Positions 16,028 through 24,868 of a stretch of DNA of 29,439 nucleotides are shown piece after piece. Source of the DNA: DATDOO01 sp035293245 (GTDB lineage: Bacteria > Pseudomonadota > Gammaproteobacteria > Methylococcales > Methylococcaceae); contig DATDOO010000006.1 in assembly GCA_035293245.1 (NCBI GenBank), positions 1-29,439 of the forward strand, written 5' to 3'. How positions within the stretch are numbered: position 1 is the stretch's first letter; each line of letters starts with the position of its first letter. The translations under genes and the position numbers were made by a program. The notes beneath the pieces were generated by a model. That model searched no databases, was not told where the DNA came from, and was given only the letters and a program-made list of their open reading frames with translations.

Positions 16028-19000
16028 ATGCCTCCATCCCTTGAACAAGATCGACTCAGCTCACTCATTGAGTTTGCGCAACAAACAGCGCGATTGCGAT
16101 CGAGCCCTGTAGCGGACGTCGGCCGGCACGGAGTATTTCATGAATACGAACATGACATCAGTGGATTGCCAGGGTTGCATTTCGATGTGGTCAGTGAACA
16201 TGGGAACGGAGAAACATGGTTAATCGTCGATAGATTACAAGAATCTCCCGCACCGCAGCCAACGAGCACGCTACTGGAAACTTGGCTTGAGCTGACAAAC
16301 AACCCAAATAAGGCACCCACACTACGCTCTCATGTCGACGCACAAACTCTGCTGGAGATTGGTGCCATATCGTTACCGGTAGACATCACGGACTTCGATC
16401 CAAACCAACTCATTGACTTCACCTTATTCGACCATAAAAAAACTGTTGAAGACCAACTCAAGGCATACCTAGAGAACATCTGGAAGCCTTGGGCTGAAGA
16501 GGAAAAACGACGGCGTCGGACGATTACCTTATACGCCAAACTTTTTACTCTCAGGCAACAGTTGGAAGGTGCCATTGTCGATGCCCAGCTCGAGCTGGTA
16601 TGGGGTGCCGGAATAGCCGTATGGAATATATCGGGAAGTCAAGTCAGCTACCCGCTAGTCAGCCGATTGGTTGAGTTATCGCTCAACGAGGCGACAATGG
16701 CGATGGAAATTCGGCCTCGAGATGTTGAGCCGAAAATCGAATTGGACGTCTACGCAGCAGCCAACAATCCGGGGATAATTGGGCTGGAGAAAGCAGCCAA
16801 GGAGTTTTTTTCTAATACCAACTTGGCGTTTTCTCCATTCGACCGTAGCACATTCGAACCGCTCTTGCGATCCTCCGTTACGCATCTCGGCACGATCCCG
16901 GATATGCCGATGGGTATCTACTGGCCCAACCAAACGGCAGCAGAAGACCGTTCGCTTCCCAAGCCGGAGGAAGAACTCAAGGTCACGGATACCTGGGTAA
17001 TATTTGCCAGACCCCGTAGCGCCAATCTGTTCATTCAAGACCTAGAGCGATTCAAGCTGAAACTTGTAGGCGACGAAGATTTTGCCTTACCCAAGGCCGT
17101 TACGGCGCTAGTGACCAATCCGGCCACGACAAACGACTTCATTACTCTTCCGCCATTTCGTGGCGTCTCGATGGTCCATGGCAGCGGCGGCACTAATGGC
17201 TTCGGCGGCCAAGCGCCGCAAGACCTCTTCTTCCCCCATCCATTCAACGATGAACAAGTTCGCATCGTCCAACTGCTGGAAGTATCCGACGGTGTAGTGG
17301 TTCAGGGGCCGCCGGGAACAGGCAAGACCCATACCATTGCCAATGTTATCTGCCATTACCTAGCGCTCGGTAAGCGTGTATTGGTCACTTCGATGAAAGA
17401 CCCCGCGCTCTCGGTTTTGCGGGAAAAGCTGCCCCCTGAAATACAACCCCTCGCCATCAGCCTGCTGACCAGCGAGCAAGCGGGGATGAAACAGTTTGAA
17501 CACGCAATCTCGAAAATTGCCGCCGAGGTACAAGCCATTGACCGTATCTCGCTAGCCCGCGAGATTGTTCAGATAGAGGGGGCTATCGAGGCGTGCCACG
17601 CCAAGCTAGCGAAAATCGACAGCCAAATAAGCGAGTGGGCGGTCAAGAACCTCTCTCGCGTTGATCTCGACGGTGAGATGATCGAGCCTAAGGACGCTGC
17701 GAATGAGGTTGCTGGCAGCACTCAAGAAACCGGCTGGCTCGATGATCCCATCACTGTGGGACCGGAATACCGCCCCCGCTTTGCGGATGCCGACATCGCG
17801 CGGCTGCGAGAAGCCAGGCGTGAGCTTGGCCGAGACATCGATTATTTGGGGTGTACGCTACCGCTTATCTCGGCTTTCCCGGAATCGCGAGAACTCCTTC
17901 AAGTTCATCGCGACCTTTCGCGACACGCTGAACTCCAAGTTCGGGTAGATTCAGGAGAGGTTCCACCGTTAGCGGATTCCTCAAAAGCGACATTCCAGGC
18001 TGCACAACATCTATCGGCTCAGATTTCGAACCTGAAACTTCTCCGTCAGACTGTCCAGAATTCAGGCGCTAGCTGGACAGCGACCATGTTGGCTCGTCTC
18101 CGCACAAAAACCGCCGATACGGCCTTTGAATTGCTCGATTCATTGGGTGCGGAACTGGAGCTTGCGATTTCAGCGCGCACTAGATTTCAAGGCGCCGGTG
18201 CCGTGGAGCCTCGCGACGGCATCGACGATCAAAACGAAGTCCTGGTTGCCGCAATTCGACGATGCGCTGATGGCAAGCATCCATTCGGACTAAGCGGCGT
18301 TGTCGGCAAAGGCGCTGAAAAGACATGCCTAAAAGCAATTCGTGTCGATAGTTCCGTGCCAATAGGCCAACAGGACTGGCTGCACATTCTCAACTTCGTG
18401 TTGCATCGCCAAACTCTTCGAAAACTAATTGGACGCTGGAACAGCCTCGCGGAAGAGTTTCAGTTGCCGTTGTTTCCTGCTCAACCTTCCCAAGCAATCA
18501 CGATAAACGAACATTTCGGCCTTTATCAAAAACTAACCGCAATAGTCGCGCTGGAAAATGAGATTAGCCATGCCGCTAGGTTACTGCTCACGAATTGGGC
18601 AAGAGGGAAGTTTATTTGCCATGACGATAGCGTTTTGGATGAAGCTGAGTGCATCATGCTTCATCACCTCACGCAGAACCGTTTAGCTGAAACCTGGGCG
18701 GTCAAGGAAAGATTCCAGCAGGTCCTCGCGGGGAGCGATGGCCGAATTACCCAAGAGATACGCGAATTCTTGGAAGGTATGCTCGGACACCCCGCAATTC
18801 CCGACGTAGAAATACAAAGTCAGTGGAGCGCTCTAATGGAAGGGTTGCGTCACATTCAGAATATCAAGCCCCATTTAGACACCGTCGATGAAGTAACGCG
18901 TCTCATATCAGAGTCAGGAGCGCCCAGCTGGGCCTCGCGCTTGCGCACCGAACCAGTTAGTTCTACAACCGACTCGTTGCTACCCGACAACTGGCGGAAG

Positions 19001-20731
19001 GCGTGGCGCGTAAAGCGCCTTTCCAGCTATCTGGAATCCACTGATGGCCGAGCAGAATTGAAACGGCTATTCAAATTGCGTTCTGAAACAGAAACCGATT
19101 TGGCGCGATCCTATCAGGAAGCTGTAACAAAACGGACGTGGCTAAAGTTGGAAGAAAGAACCAACCACAGCGTTAAAGCGGCTTTGCAGGCTTATCTTGA
19201 AGCTATTCGAAGAATTGGAAGAAGAGGCACAGGAAGACGCGTTCCTTTATATCGACAGCAAGCGCGAGAAGCTACCGCTGTGGCCAGTCCAGCGATACCC
19301 TGCTGGATCATGCCCCATTACCGGGTTTCTGAATCGTTGCCTTCGGAATTTGGTTGTTTCGATCTGGTGGTAATCGATGAAGCCTCCCAATCTGACTTGT
19401 CAGCATTGCCGGCGATACTCCGGGCGAAAAAGGCATTGGTCGTTGGGGATGATAAACAGGTTTCCCCAGACGGCGCTTTTATCGACACTCAGTCGATACA
19501 GAGTTTAGTGAACAGATTTTTGATTAATCAGTTTCCTTTGTTTCGGGCGCAGATGACGCCAGATCGCTCAATTTATGACTTGTTCAAGGTGGTATTTGCC
19601 AATTCCGCAGTCATGCTCAAAGAGCATTTTCGCTGCGTCGCTCCCATCATCGAGTATTCGAAACGGGAGGTTTACAAGCACGAACTCAAGCCGCTGAGAA
19701 TACCGAAAGCGTCCGAACGCCTGGACCCGCCTCTGGTTGATGTGATCGTTGAAGATGGTTATAGAAAGGGAGACGTCAACCTTGGCGAGGCACGATTCAT
19801 CGTCGAGGAAATCCAGTCCATCGTCCAGGACTCCTGCATGGCTGGGCGTTCTATCGGCGTGGTGTCCCTGCTAGGAGACAAGCAGACACTGAAAATTTGG
19901 GAAATGCTCAACGACGATGAACTTGACGAGAACGGAAAGCCGCTCGGATTGCCGCCGGACATTATTGATAAACATAAAATCACCTGCGGTGATGCCCGCA
20001 CCTTCCAAGGCAAGGAACGGGACATCATGTTCCTGACGATGATTGTCTCGAAAGGAAACGCCACAGCTTTATCGAGAGACACATTTGTACAGCGGTTTAA
20101 CGTAGCGGCCTCCCGCGCTCGTGATCGCATGTATCTTGTTCGTAGTGTTACACCGGACGACTTGAGCCACGCCGATTCACTGCGCAGAAACCTGATCGCT
20201 CACTTTGCTGCACCCTTCGCGCAAGACGAAGCACGAGTAGAAAACCTTCGGGTGCTCTGTGAGTCAGACTTCGAAAGGGAGGTTTACGATCTTTTGACCG
20301 ATAGGGGCTACCGGGTCATTCCACAAGTTCAGTTCGGCGGTAATGCCGGTGGTTCCCATACGTTTCGCATTGATCTGGTCGTGGAAGGCCATTTGGATAA
20401 TCGCCTTGCCGTCGAATGCGATGGCGACCGCTTCCATGGTCCGGATCGTTGGGACGATGACATGCGACGTCAGCGTATTTTGGAACGGGCCGGTTGGCGT
20501 TTTTGGCGTTGCTTTGCTTCCGCGTTTGTCATGAATCGGCAAGAAGTTATCGCCGACCTGCTGAAAACGCTGGAAGATTTCGGCATAGAACCTATTGGGG
20601 CCGAAGGCGTAAGCTGGAGTCTTCATACTTCGCAACGGCGCTATACGGCATTCCCCATGGCAACGCCAAACGGCGAAAGACCTCAATCGGGTGAATCTGG
20701 ACAATCAGACTTATTCCCCGCTTCGCCCTAG
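16028..20731 (+). CDS. Large DEXXQ-box SF1 helicase with C-terminal Vsr/MTES_1575-like nuclease domain
   Basis: A 1567-residue protein. Residues about 1-400 match no domain I can name. A UPF1/Dna2-like SF1 helicase core follows: motif I GPPGTGKTHT (about 427), motif II VIDEASQSD (about 1115, DEXXQ type), motif III VVGDDKQVSP (about 1137), motif V DARTFQGKERDI (about 1320), and motif VI FNVAASRARDRMYLV (about 1356). An insertion of about 690 residues, partly coiled-coil-like, separates motifs I and II. Residues about 1410-1515 form a Vsr-like nuclease domain of the DUF559/MTES_1575 type: SDFEREVYDLL, FRIDLVVEG, LAVECDGDRFHG, RQRILERAGWRFWR, with the acidic residues and Glu expected for catalysis all present. 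A polar tail follows. ATG 16028 is the first start after an in-frame TGA at 16013, and no strong ribosome-binding site is visible. GC is visibly lower than in the neighbours. This architecture is common among single-gene phage-defence candidates; defence is inferred, not shown. Confidence 0.88.
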   Translation: MPPSLEQDRLSSLIEFAQQTARLRSSPVADVGRHGVFHEYEHDISGLPGLHFDVVSEHGNGETWLIVDRLQESPAPQPTSTLLETWLELTNNPNKAPTLRSHVDAQTLLEIGAISLPVDITDFDPNQLIDFTLFDHKKTVEDQLKAYLENIWKPWAEEEKRRRRTITLYAKLFTLRQQLEGAIVDAQLELVWGAGIAVWNISGSQVSYPLVSRLVELSLNEATMAMEIRPRDVEPKIELDVYAAANNPGIIGLEKAAKEFFSNTNLAFSPFDRSTFEPLLRSSVTHLGTIPDMPMGIYWPNQTAAEDRSLPKPEEELKVTDTWVIFARPRSANLFIQDLERFKLKLVGDEDFALPKAVTALVTNPATTNDFITLPPFRGVSMVHGSGGTNGFGGQAPQDLFFPHPFNDEQVRIVQLLEVSDGVVVQGPPGTGKTHTIANVICHYLALGKRVLVTSMKDPALSVLREKLPPEIQPLAISLLTSEQAGMKQFEHAISKIAAEVQAIDRISLAREIVQIEGAIEACHAKLAKIDSQISEWAVKNLSRVDLDGEMIEPKDAANEVAGSTQETGWLDDPITVGPEYRPRFADADIARLREARRELGRDIDYLGCTLPLISAFPESRELLQVHRDLSRHAELQVRVDSGEVPPLADSSKATFQAAQHLSAQISNLKLLRQTVQNSGASWTATMLARLRTKTADTAFELLDSLGAELELAISARTRFQGAGAVEPRDGIDDQNEVLVAAIRRCADGKHPFGLSGVVGKGAEKTCLKAIRVDSSVPIGQQDWLHILNFVLHRQTLRKLIGRWNSLAEEFQLPLFPAQPSQAITINEHFGLYQKLTAIVALENEISHAARLLLTNWARGKFICHDDSVLDEAECIMLHHLTQNRLAETWAVKERFQQVLAGSDGRITQEIREFLEGMLGHPAIPDVEIQSQWSALMEGLRHIQNIKPHLDTVDEVTRLISESGAPSWASRLRTEPVSSTTDSLLPDNWRKAWRVKRLSSYLESTDGRAELKRLFKLRSETETDLARSYQEAVTKRTWLKLEERTNHSVKAALQAYLEAIRRIGRRGTGRRVPLYRQQAREATAVASPAIPCWIMPHYRVSESLPSEFGCFDLVVIDEASQSDLSALPAILRAKKALVVGDDKQVSPDGAFIDTQSIQSLVNRFLINQFPLFRAQMTPDRSIYDLFKVVFANSAVMLKEHFRCVAPIIEYSKREVYKHELKPLRIPKASERLDPPLVDVIVEDGYRKGDVNLGEARFIVEEIQSIVQDSCMAGRSIGVVSLLGDKQTLKIWEMLNDDELDENGKPLGLPPDIIDKHKITCGDARTFQGKERDIMFLTMIVSKGNATALSRDTFVQRFNVAASRARDRMYLVRSVTPDDLSHADSLRRNLIAHFAAPFAQDEARVENLRVLCESDFEREVYDLLTDRGYRVIPQVQFGGNAGGSHTFRIDLVVEGHLDNRLAVECDGDRFHGPDRWDDDMRRQRILERAGWRFWRCFASAFVMNRQEVIADLLKTLEDFGIEPIGAEGVSWSLHTSQRRYTAFPMATPNGERPQSGESGQSDLFPASP

Positions 20732-20906
20732 CCATGAAATCGGTTCTTCATCCAACTCATTTTTGGTAGTGGCTGACCACACTGAACCGGCCACCTCATG
20801 CAGAAAATTGACGACGTGATCATCCGGCATGGCAGTTGCCTCCCAGTCTTATGCGTCTATAGAGGGGAAAACTGATGGTAATGCCTCCCCGTAAACAAAC
20901 CTATTC

Positions 20907-20910
20907 GGAG
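20907..20910 (+). promoter_or_regulatory. Ribosome-binding site fixing the Fic start
   Basis: GGAG lies 7 bases before the ATG at 20918. It supports this start, in the frame that encodes the inhibitory helix, over the ATG at 20875 in the other frame. Confidence 0.65.
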
Positions 20911-20917
20911 AACCCCA

Positions 20918-21675
20918 ATGACCCCGAAACAGATCCGACAAGCGGAACAACACCTCACGGAATGGCGGACGACTCACCCGGACGCGGCCAGTGTGCGGGA
21001 TGCCTATCGCCGGAAAATTCCGGCCTTCACCCTGAATTCGATGGCCCTGGAGAACGAACCGGTCAACCCGGAGCGCTTGGCGACCCTGCTGCAACAACGC
21101 GCCCCGTAAACGCCACCCGCGAGTTGACCACCGCCGAAGGGCCATTGCCTTACAGTGCGGTAGCCGAGCACTTGGCGATCAATATCGCCCGCTGTCTGAA
21201 TGCCTTGCTGGAGGACACGCCGGAAGACATTCACATTACCCCGGAGTGGATTCGCGAAGTCCACCGCCACATCGCTGGAGAATTGTTCCCGGAGTGGGCC
21301 GGGTGTTTTCGCGCCGTTGACGTTCAGGTGGGCACGCACCTGCCGCCGCCGGCTTTCGAAGTAGCGGTGCAGGTCGGCAATTTCTGCCTGGACTTGGCGG
21401 AACGGATGCGCCATCTGTCCGGCGTGGAATCCATCGCCGCCTTGCTGGCCTGGGCGGACTGGCGTTTCCAGTGGATACACCCATTCAAGGATTTCAATGG
21501 GCGGGTCGGGCGCATTTTGCTGGTTGCGCTTTGCTACAAGCTCGGTTTGCCGCCCATCGATCCGGCCGCGGCCGACGAACCTGGCAGGAGAGGTTATTTC
21601 GATGCGCTTCGCACCGCCGACGCGGGCGATCTCTCGCAGTTGACCGACCTCTGGCTCGAACGCCTATCGATATAG
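20918..21675 (+). pseudogene. Fic family AMP-transferase gene, split by a frameshift
   Basis: The first frame (20918-21109) encodes 63 residues including SMALENE (from residue 41). This fits the Fic inhibitory motif (S/T)xxxE(G/N) and should obstruct the active site. The frame stops at TAA 21107-21109. The -1 frame continues without a break as VNATRELTTAEG and onward to 21675. It holds the conserved EWAGCFRAVDVQVG segment and the catalytic motif HPFKDFNGRVGR (from 21478). Adding one C to the CCCC run at 21102-21105 would join the parts smoothly (QQRAPVNATREL). The joined protein would be about 252 residues. Fic enzymes usually transfer AMP to target proteins. Phe replaces the usual Gly in the Fic motif (HPFxDGNGR), a variant I believe occurs in other family members. 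It could be a true mutation, a sequencing error, or less likely a functional split. Confidence 0.8.
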
Positions 21676-21691
21676 GGTTTCGTTTCTTTTT
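21658..21691 (+). terminator. Intrinsic terminator at the end of the Fic gene
   Basis: CCTAT (21663-21667) pairs with ATAGG (21672-21676) around a CGAT loop. GAAC/GTTTC extends the stem with a bulged G. A T-rich run (TTTCTTTTT, 21683-21691) follows. The hairpin overlaps the Fic stop codon. The short AT-rich stem makes it of moderate strength. Confidence 0.5.
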
Positions 21692-21794
21692 GACGGCAAG
21701 GATGCCTGCCTGCAAGTGGCGGGCTATTTTGCTCGCGGTGCAACGCTTCTATGAATAGGCGACCACCGACGCTGGAGGACCATTTCCCGAGCGG

Positions 21795-21841
21795 GAAAAA
21801 GAAAAAGCCGTGAGTATAGGAACCCCGAAGGTTCACACGGC
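21795..21841 (-). terminator. Rho-independent terminator for the perM operon
   Basis: On the minus strand the sequence folds as GCCGTG/CACGGC (21807-21812 with 21836-21841) plus an inner GAACC/GGTTC stem (21820-21824 with 21830-21834) and a 5-base loop. It is followed on that strand by CTTTTTCTTTTT (complement of 21795-21806). It lies about 80 bases beyond the perM stop, where a terminator for this operon is expected. Confidence 0.8.
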
Positions 21842-21921
21842 ACGGGGCCGAGTTTCGCTCACAGCTTTATAGAACAGTCTAAATAATTATTGGCAAAGTT
21901 CAAGAAAGAAAAAGGCGGAAA

Positions 21922-23046
21922 TCAGACTGGCGGCACTCTGTTGTCGCCCTCCTCCAACGGGACCGCCGGAGGATGCAAAGCGTCGTGCTCCTCCAGCCAT
22001 TCGCGCCACACGGCCAGCATCACCGCCAGGATCACCGGGCCGAGGAACAGGCCGACGAAACCGAAGGTCGTCAACCCTCCCAGCACGCCGAACATCACCA
22101 GCAGGAAAGGGATGCGCGTCGCGCCGCTGATGACCAGGGGGCGCACCAGGTTGTCCACCCAGCTCACCACCAGCGCGCCCCACAGGAACAATTCCGTGGC
22201 CGCCCATTTATCGCCGTTGGCCAGCAGCCACAGGCTGGCACCGACCCAGACCACGGGGGTACCGAAAGGAATGAGGGAGAAAAACATGGTCACCAGGCTC
22301 AGCAACACCGGCGACTTGATGCCGACGAACCAGTAGCCCAGCCCGGCCAGGGAGCCCTGGGCGATGGCGGTCAGCACCAAGCCGTACACCACGGCCTTCA
22401 CGGTATCCCCGGCGGCGGCCAGATAGCCTTGCAATCGCTTGCCCAGCACCAGATGCAGCACCTGCTTGACCTGGCCGATGGCCTGGCGGCCGTCGCGGTA
22501 AAGGAAAAACAGGCTGAGCAAAGTCAGGAGCAGCACGGCGGCGTTCACGCCCACATCGCCCGCAAACTGCAGCAACTGGCCGGAAAGGGTGCGCAGCAGC
22601 GGCAGCAGGCGGGTGCGCAACTCCGCCGGGTCTCCCGCGAACTGGTCGAACCACTTCTGGATTTCCGCGCCGGCATAAGGAAGTTTGGCCAGGAATTCGG
22701 GCAATTCCGGCTTCCGGCTCAGCAATTCGCTCAAGGCGTGATAGGCGATGGCCACTTCCGACTGGAGCAGCGTGCTGAACCAGAGCAAGGGGATGACGAT
22801 GGCGGAGAACAGCACGAAGGTCATCGACAGCGCGCCGATGTTGGGCTTATCGCCCAGCAGCCTGTTCAAGCGAACGTGCGCCGGCCATGTCATGTAGGCA
22901 AGAATCACCGCCCAGACCAGGGGGGTGAGAAAATTGCGCAGGACCAGGAAGGTCAGCGCTAGGAGGCCCGCCAGCAACAACAGCGGGACGAGCGGACGCA
23001 GCCATTTTTCCAGCGCCACGCCGTTGTTGGACGACGCTTCAGCCAT
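21922..23046 (-). CDS. perM: AI-2E family transporter (PerM-like permease)
   Basis: A 374-residue integral membrane protein of the AI-2E/PerM/TqsA family. It has several strongly hydrophobic segments: LVPLLLLAGLLALTFLVL and FLTPLVWAVILAYMTWP near the N-terminus, FVLFSAIVIPLLWFSTLL, NAAVLLLTLLSLFFLY, and a cluster in the C-terminal half. The latter includes VTMFFSLIPFGTPVVWVGAS and FGVLGGLTTFGFVGLFLGPV, the family's best conserved blocks. Members export small molecules or act as Na+/H+ antiporters; the substrate here cannot be told. The start overlaps the fumC stop by 8 bases (ATGGCTGA), so it is translationally coupled to fumC. Confidence 0.9.
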   Translation of the reverse strand: MAEASSNNGVALEKWLRPLVPLLLLAGLLALTFLVLRNFLTPLVWAVILAYMTWPAHVRLNRLLGDKPNIGALSMTFVLFSAIVIPLLWFSTLLQSEVAIAYHALSELLSRKPELPEFLAKLPYAGAEIQKWFDQFAGDPAELRTRLLPLLRTLSGQLLQFAGDVGVNAAVLLLTLLSLFFLYRDGRQAIGQVKQVLHLVLGKRLQGYLAAAGDTVKAVVYGLVLTAIAQGSLAGLGYWFVGIKSPVLLSLVTMFFSLIPFGTPVVWVGASLWLLANGDKWAATELFLWGALVVSWVDNLVRPLVISGATRIPFLLVMFGVLGGLTTFGFVGLFLGPVILAVMLAVWREWLEEHDALHPPAVPLEEGDNRVPPV

Positions 23047-24427
23047 GCACGCCGCCCTGGGTCAGGCTTGCCGGGTCCAACAGCCGCTCCAGTTCGGCGC
23101 GGGGAATGCCGGTCATTTCCGCCGCCACCTCGACGATGGGCCGCCCCTCCTTGTAAGCAGTCTTGGCGATTTCCGCCGCTTTCAGGTAGCCGATGACCGG
23201 ATTCAGGGCGGTGATCAGGATGGGGTTGCGCGCCAAGGCGGCCTGCAGCCGGTCTTCCCGCACCGTGAAGCCCGCAATGGCCTTGTCGGCCAGCAGGCGC
23301 GACACGTTGGCCAGCAGTTCGATGCTTTGCAGCAGGTTGTGGGCGATGAGCGGCAGCATGACGTTGAGCTGGAAGGAGCCGGACTGGCCGGCGACGGTGA
23401 CGGCGGCGTCGTTGCCGATCACCTGCGCCGCCACCATGCACACGGCTTCCGGAATCACCGGATTCACCTTGCCGGGCATGATGCTGGAGCCCGGCTGCAA
23501 GGCCGGCAGTTCGATTTCGCCCAGCCCGGCCAGCGGGCCGGAGTTCATCCAGCGCAGGTCGTTGGCGATTTTCATCAGGCTGACCGCGACCGTTTTCAAC
23601 TGCCCGGACAACTCCACCGCCGCGTCTTGACAACTCAGGCTCTCGAAGAACGATTCGTTGGGCTGGAATACGATTCCCGTATCCTCGCTCAAGGCGCGGG
23701 CGAAGCGGGCGGCGAATTCGGGATGGGCGTTGATGCCGCTGCCCACCGCCGTACCGCCTTGCGCCAGCCGCTGGACACGGACGAGCGCCGCTTCGATGCG
23801 CTCAGCGCCGTTGCGCATCTGCCGCGCCCAGCCGCCCAGTTCCTGGCCAAAGGTGACCGGCATGGCGTCCATCAAATGGGTGCGTCCGGTCTTGACGACG
23901 CCCTGCAACTCCTCAGCCCGGTTCTCGATGGCGCCGGCCAGATGCGCCAGCGCCGGCAGCAAGTGGCGCCGGCAGGCCAGCGCCGCACCGAGGTGGATGG
24001 CGGTGGGGATCACGTCGTTGCTGCTCTGGCCCATGTTGACGTGATCGTTGGCGCTCACCGGGCGGCCCAGTCGCTGGGACGCCAGCGTGGCCAGCACCTC
24101 GTTGACGTTCATGTTGCTGCTGGTGCCCGAACCGGTCTGGAACACGTCCAGGGGGAACTGGTCGGCGTGGCGGCCATCCAGCACCTCGTCGGCCGCCGCC
24201 GCAATCGCAGCGGCGATGTCTTCCTCCAGCACGCCCAGTTCCCGGTTGACGCGCGCGGCGATTTTCTTGATCCGCGCCACCGCCTGGATGAAAGCGGCGG
24301 GCAGGCGCTGCCCGCTGACCGGGAAATTGTCCACGGCGCGCTGGGTCTGGGCGCCGTACAGCGCGTCCGCCGAGACGCGCAGTTCGCCCATGCTGTCCTT
24401 TTCGATCCGGAAAGCCTGCTCGCTCAT
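23039..24427 (-). CDS. fumC: Class II fumarate hydratase
   Basis: A 462-residue oxygen-stable fumarase that interconverts fumarate and L-malate in the TCA cycle. Family blocks seen: FRIEKDSMGELRVSADALYG at the N-terminus, GSGTSSNMNVNEV, the VNMGQSSNDVIPTA block, GRTHLMDAMPV, and the superfamily signature GSSIMPGKVNPV with the catalytic Ser loop. Length equals the usual 460-467. The start ATG overlaps the stop of the upstream host-attachment-family gene (ATGA), and the 3' end overlaps perM. The homologous aspartase and argininosuccinate lyase families were considered, but the spacing and the ALYGAQTQRAVDNFPVSG N-terminus favour FumC. Confidence 0.95.
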   Translation of the reverse strand: MSEQAFRIEKDSMGELRVSADALYGAQTQRAVDNFPVSGQRLPAAFIQAVARIKKIAARVNRELGVLEEDIAAAIAAAADEVLDGRHADQFPLDVFQTGSGTSSNMNVNEVLATLASQRLGRPVSANDHVNMGQSSNDVIPTAIHLGAALACRRHLLPALAHLAGAIENRAEELQGVVKTGRTHLMDAMPVTFGQELGGWARQMRNGAERIEAALVRVQRLAQGGTAVGSGINAHPEFAARFARALSEDTGIVFQPNESFFESLSCQDAAVELSGQLKTVAVSLMKIANDLRWMNSGPLAGLGEIELPALQPGSSIMPGKVNPVIPEAVCMVAAQVIGNDAAVTVAGQSGSFQLNVMLPLIAHNLLQSIELLANVSRLLADKAIAGFTVREDRLQAALARNPILITALNPVIGYLKAAEIAKTAYKEGRPIVEVAAEMTGIPRAELERLLDPASLTQGGVHG

Positions 24428-24855
24428 GCGAACAGATACTCGCGGATCGCCTTCTCGCCCGCCTGCACCAGGTTCTTGTCCAGCGACTGGCTGACCCGCT
24501 TGAGAACCTGTTCGTTCAGGGATTGGCGCAGCAGGCCGAGAAACTCCGGCGGCGCAATGAGAACCAACTGCTCGAAATCGCCCTGGGTGCGGCCCTGATC
24601 CAGGCAGTCGGCGAGCCGGCGGGAAAACTGCATCGCCTCATAGCGTTTCGGATCGACTTCCTTGCCCATGGAGTGACGGCTATTGCCGAAGCTGTCGAAC
24701 GCGCGTCCAGGGCGGTCCGATGTCATGTCCTGCTCCTGCTCCCGGCCTTCCGGATGCGCGAGGGACTTCACTTCGATCAAGGGAGCGGTGCGGGATTCCA
24801 CGCGATAAATCACGGCCCGGCTGCTGTCCGCAGCAAGAATCCAGGTCCTGGTCAT
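24424..24855 (-). CDS. Host attachment family protein (Host_attach, PF10116-like)
   Basis: A 143-residue soluble protein starting MTRTWILAADSSRAVIYRVE. This N-terminus is typical of proteins named for host-cell attachment in Rhizobiaceae. The hallmark loop with DRPGRAFDSFGNSRHSMGKE lies near the middle, and the C-terminus contains FEQLVLIAPPEFLGLLR and the LDKNLVQ segment. It resembles the baeRF/eRF1-like fold group, so a link to translation or ribosome rescue is as likely as attachment; the true function is uncertain. I chose ATG 24855 because a strong GAGGAGG lies 6 bases upstream, rather than the in-frame start at 24873. It is the first gene of a three-gene operon with fumC and perM. Confidence 0.88.
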   Translation of the reverse strand: MTRTWILAADSSRAVIYRVESRTAPLIEVKSLAHPEGREQEQDMTSDRPGRAFDSFGNSRHSMGKEVDPKRYEAMQFSRRLADCLDQGRTQGDFEQLVLIAPPEFLGLLRQSLNEQVLKRVSQSLDKNLVQAGEKAIREYLFA

Positions 24856-24861
24856 GGCACA

Positions 24862-24868
24862 CCTCCTC
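24862..24868 (-). promoter_or_regulatory. Strong ribosome-binding site for the host-attachment-family gene
   Basis: GAGGAGG on the minus strand, 6 bases before ATG 24855. It decides the start against the longer in-frame alternative. Confidence 0.7.

Noticed and set aside
15960..20917. Mobile-element boundaries (att sites, terminal repeats, integrase) around the helicase gene
   Set aside because: I found no matching direct repeats, tRNA gene or integrase at the edges; only the lower GC suggests transfer.
20875..21106. Start of the Fic protein at ATG 20875 in the catalytic-domain frame
   Set aside because: The first 75 or so residues in that frame are low-complexity shadow sequence. The other frame encodes the inhibitory helix and has a well-placed GGAG.
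21095..21112. Programmed -1 frameshift joining the Fic parts
   Set aside because: No classical slippery heptamer is seen at the junction; a one-base loss in the C run explains it more simply.
22925..24598. 557-residue + strand open frame
   Set aside because: Antisense to fumC; typical GC-rich shadow.
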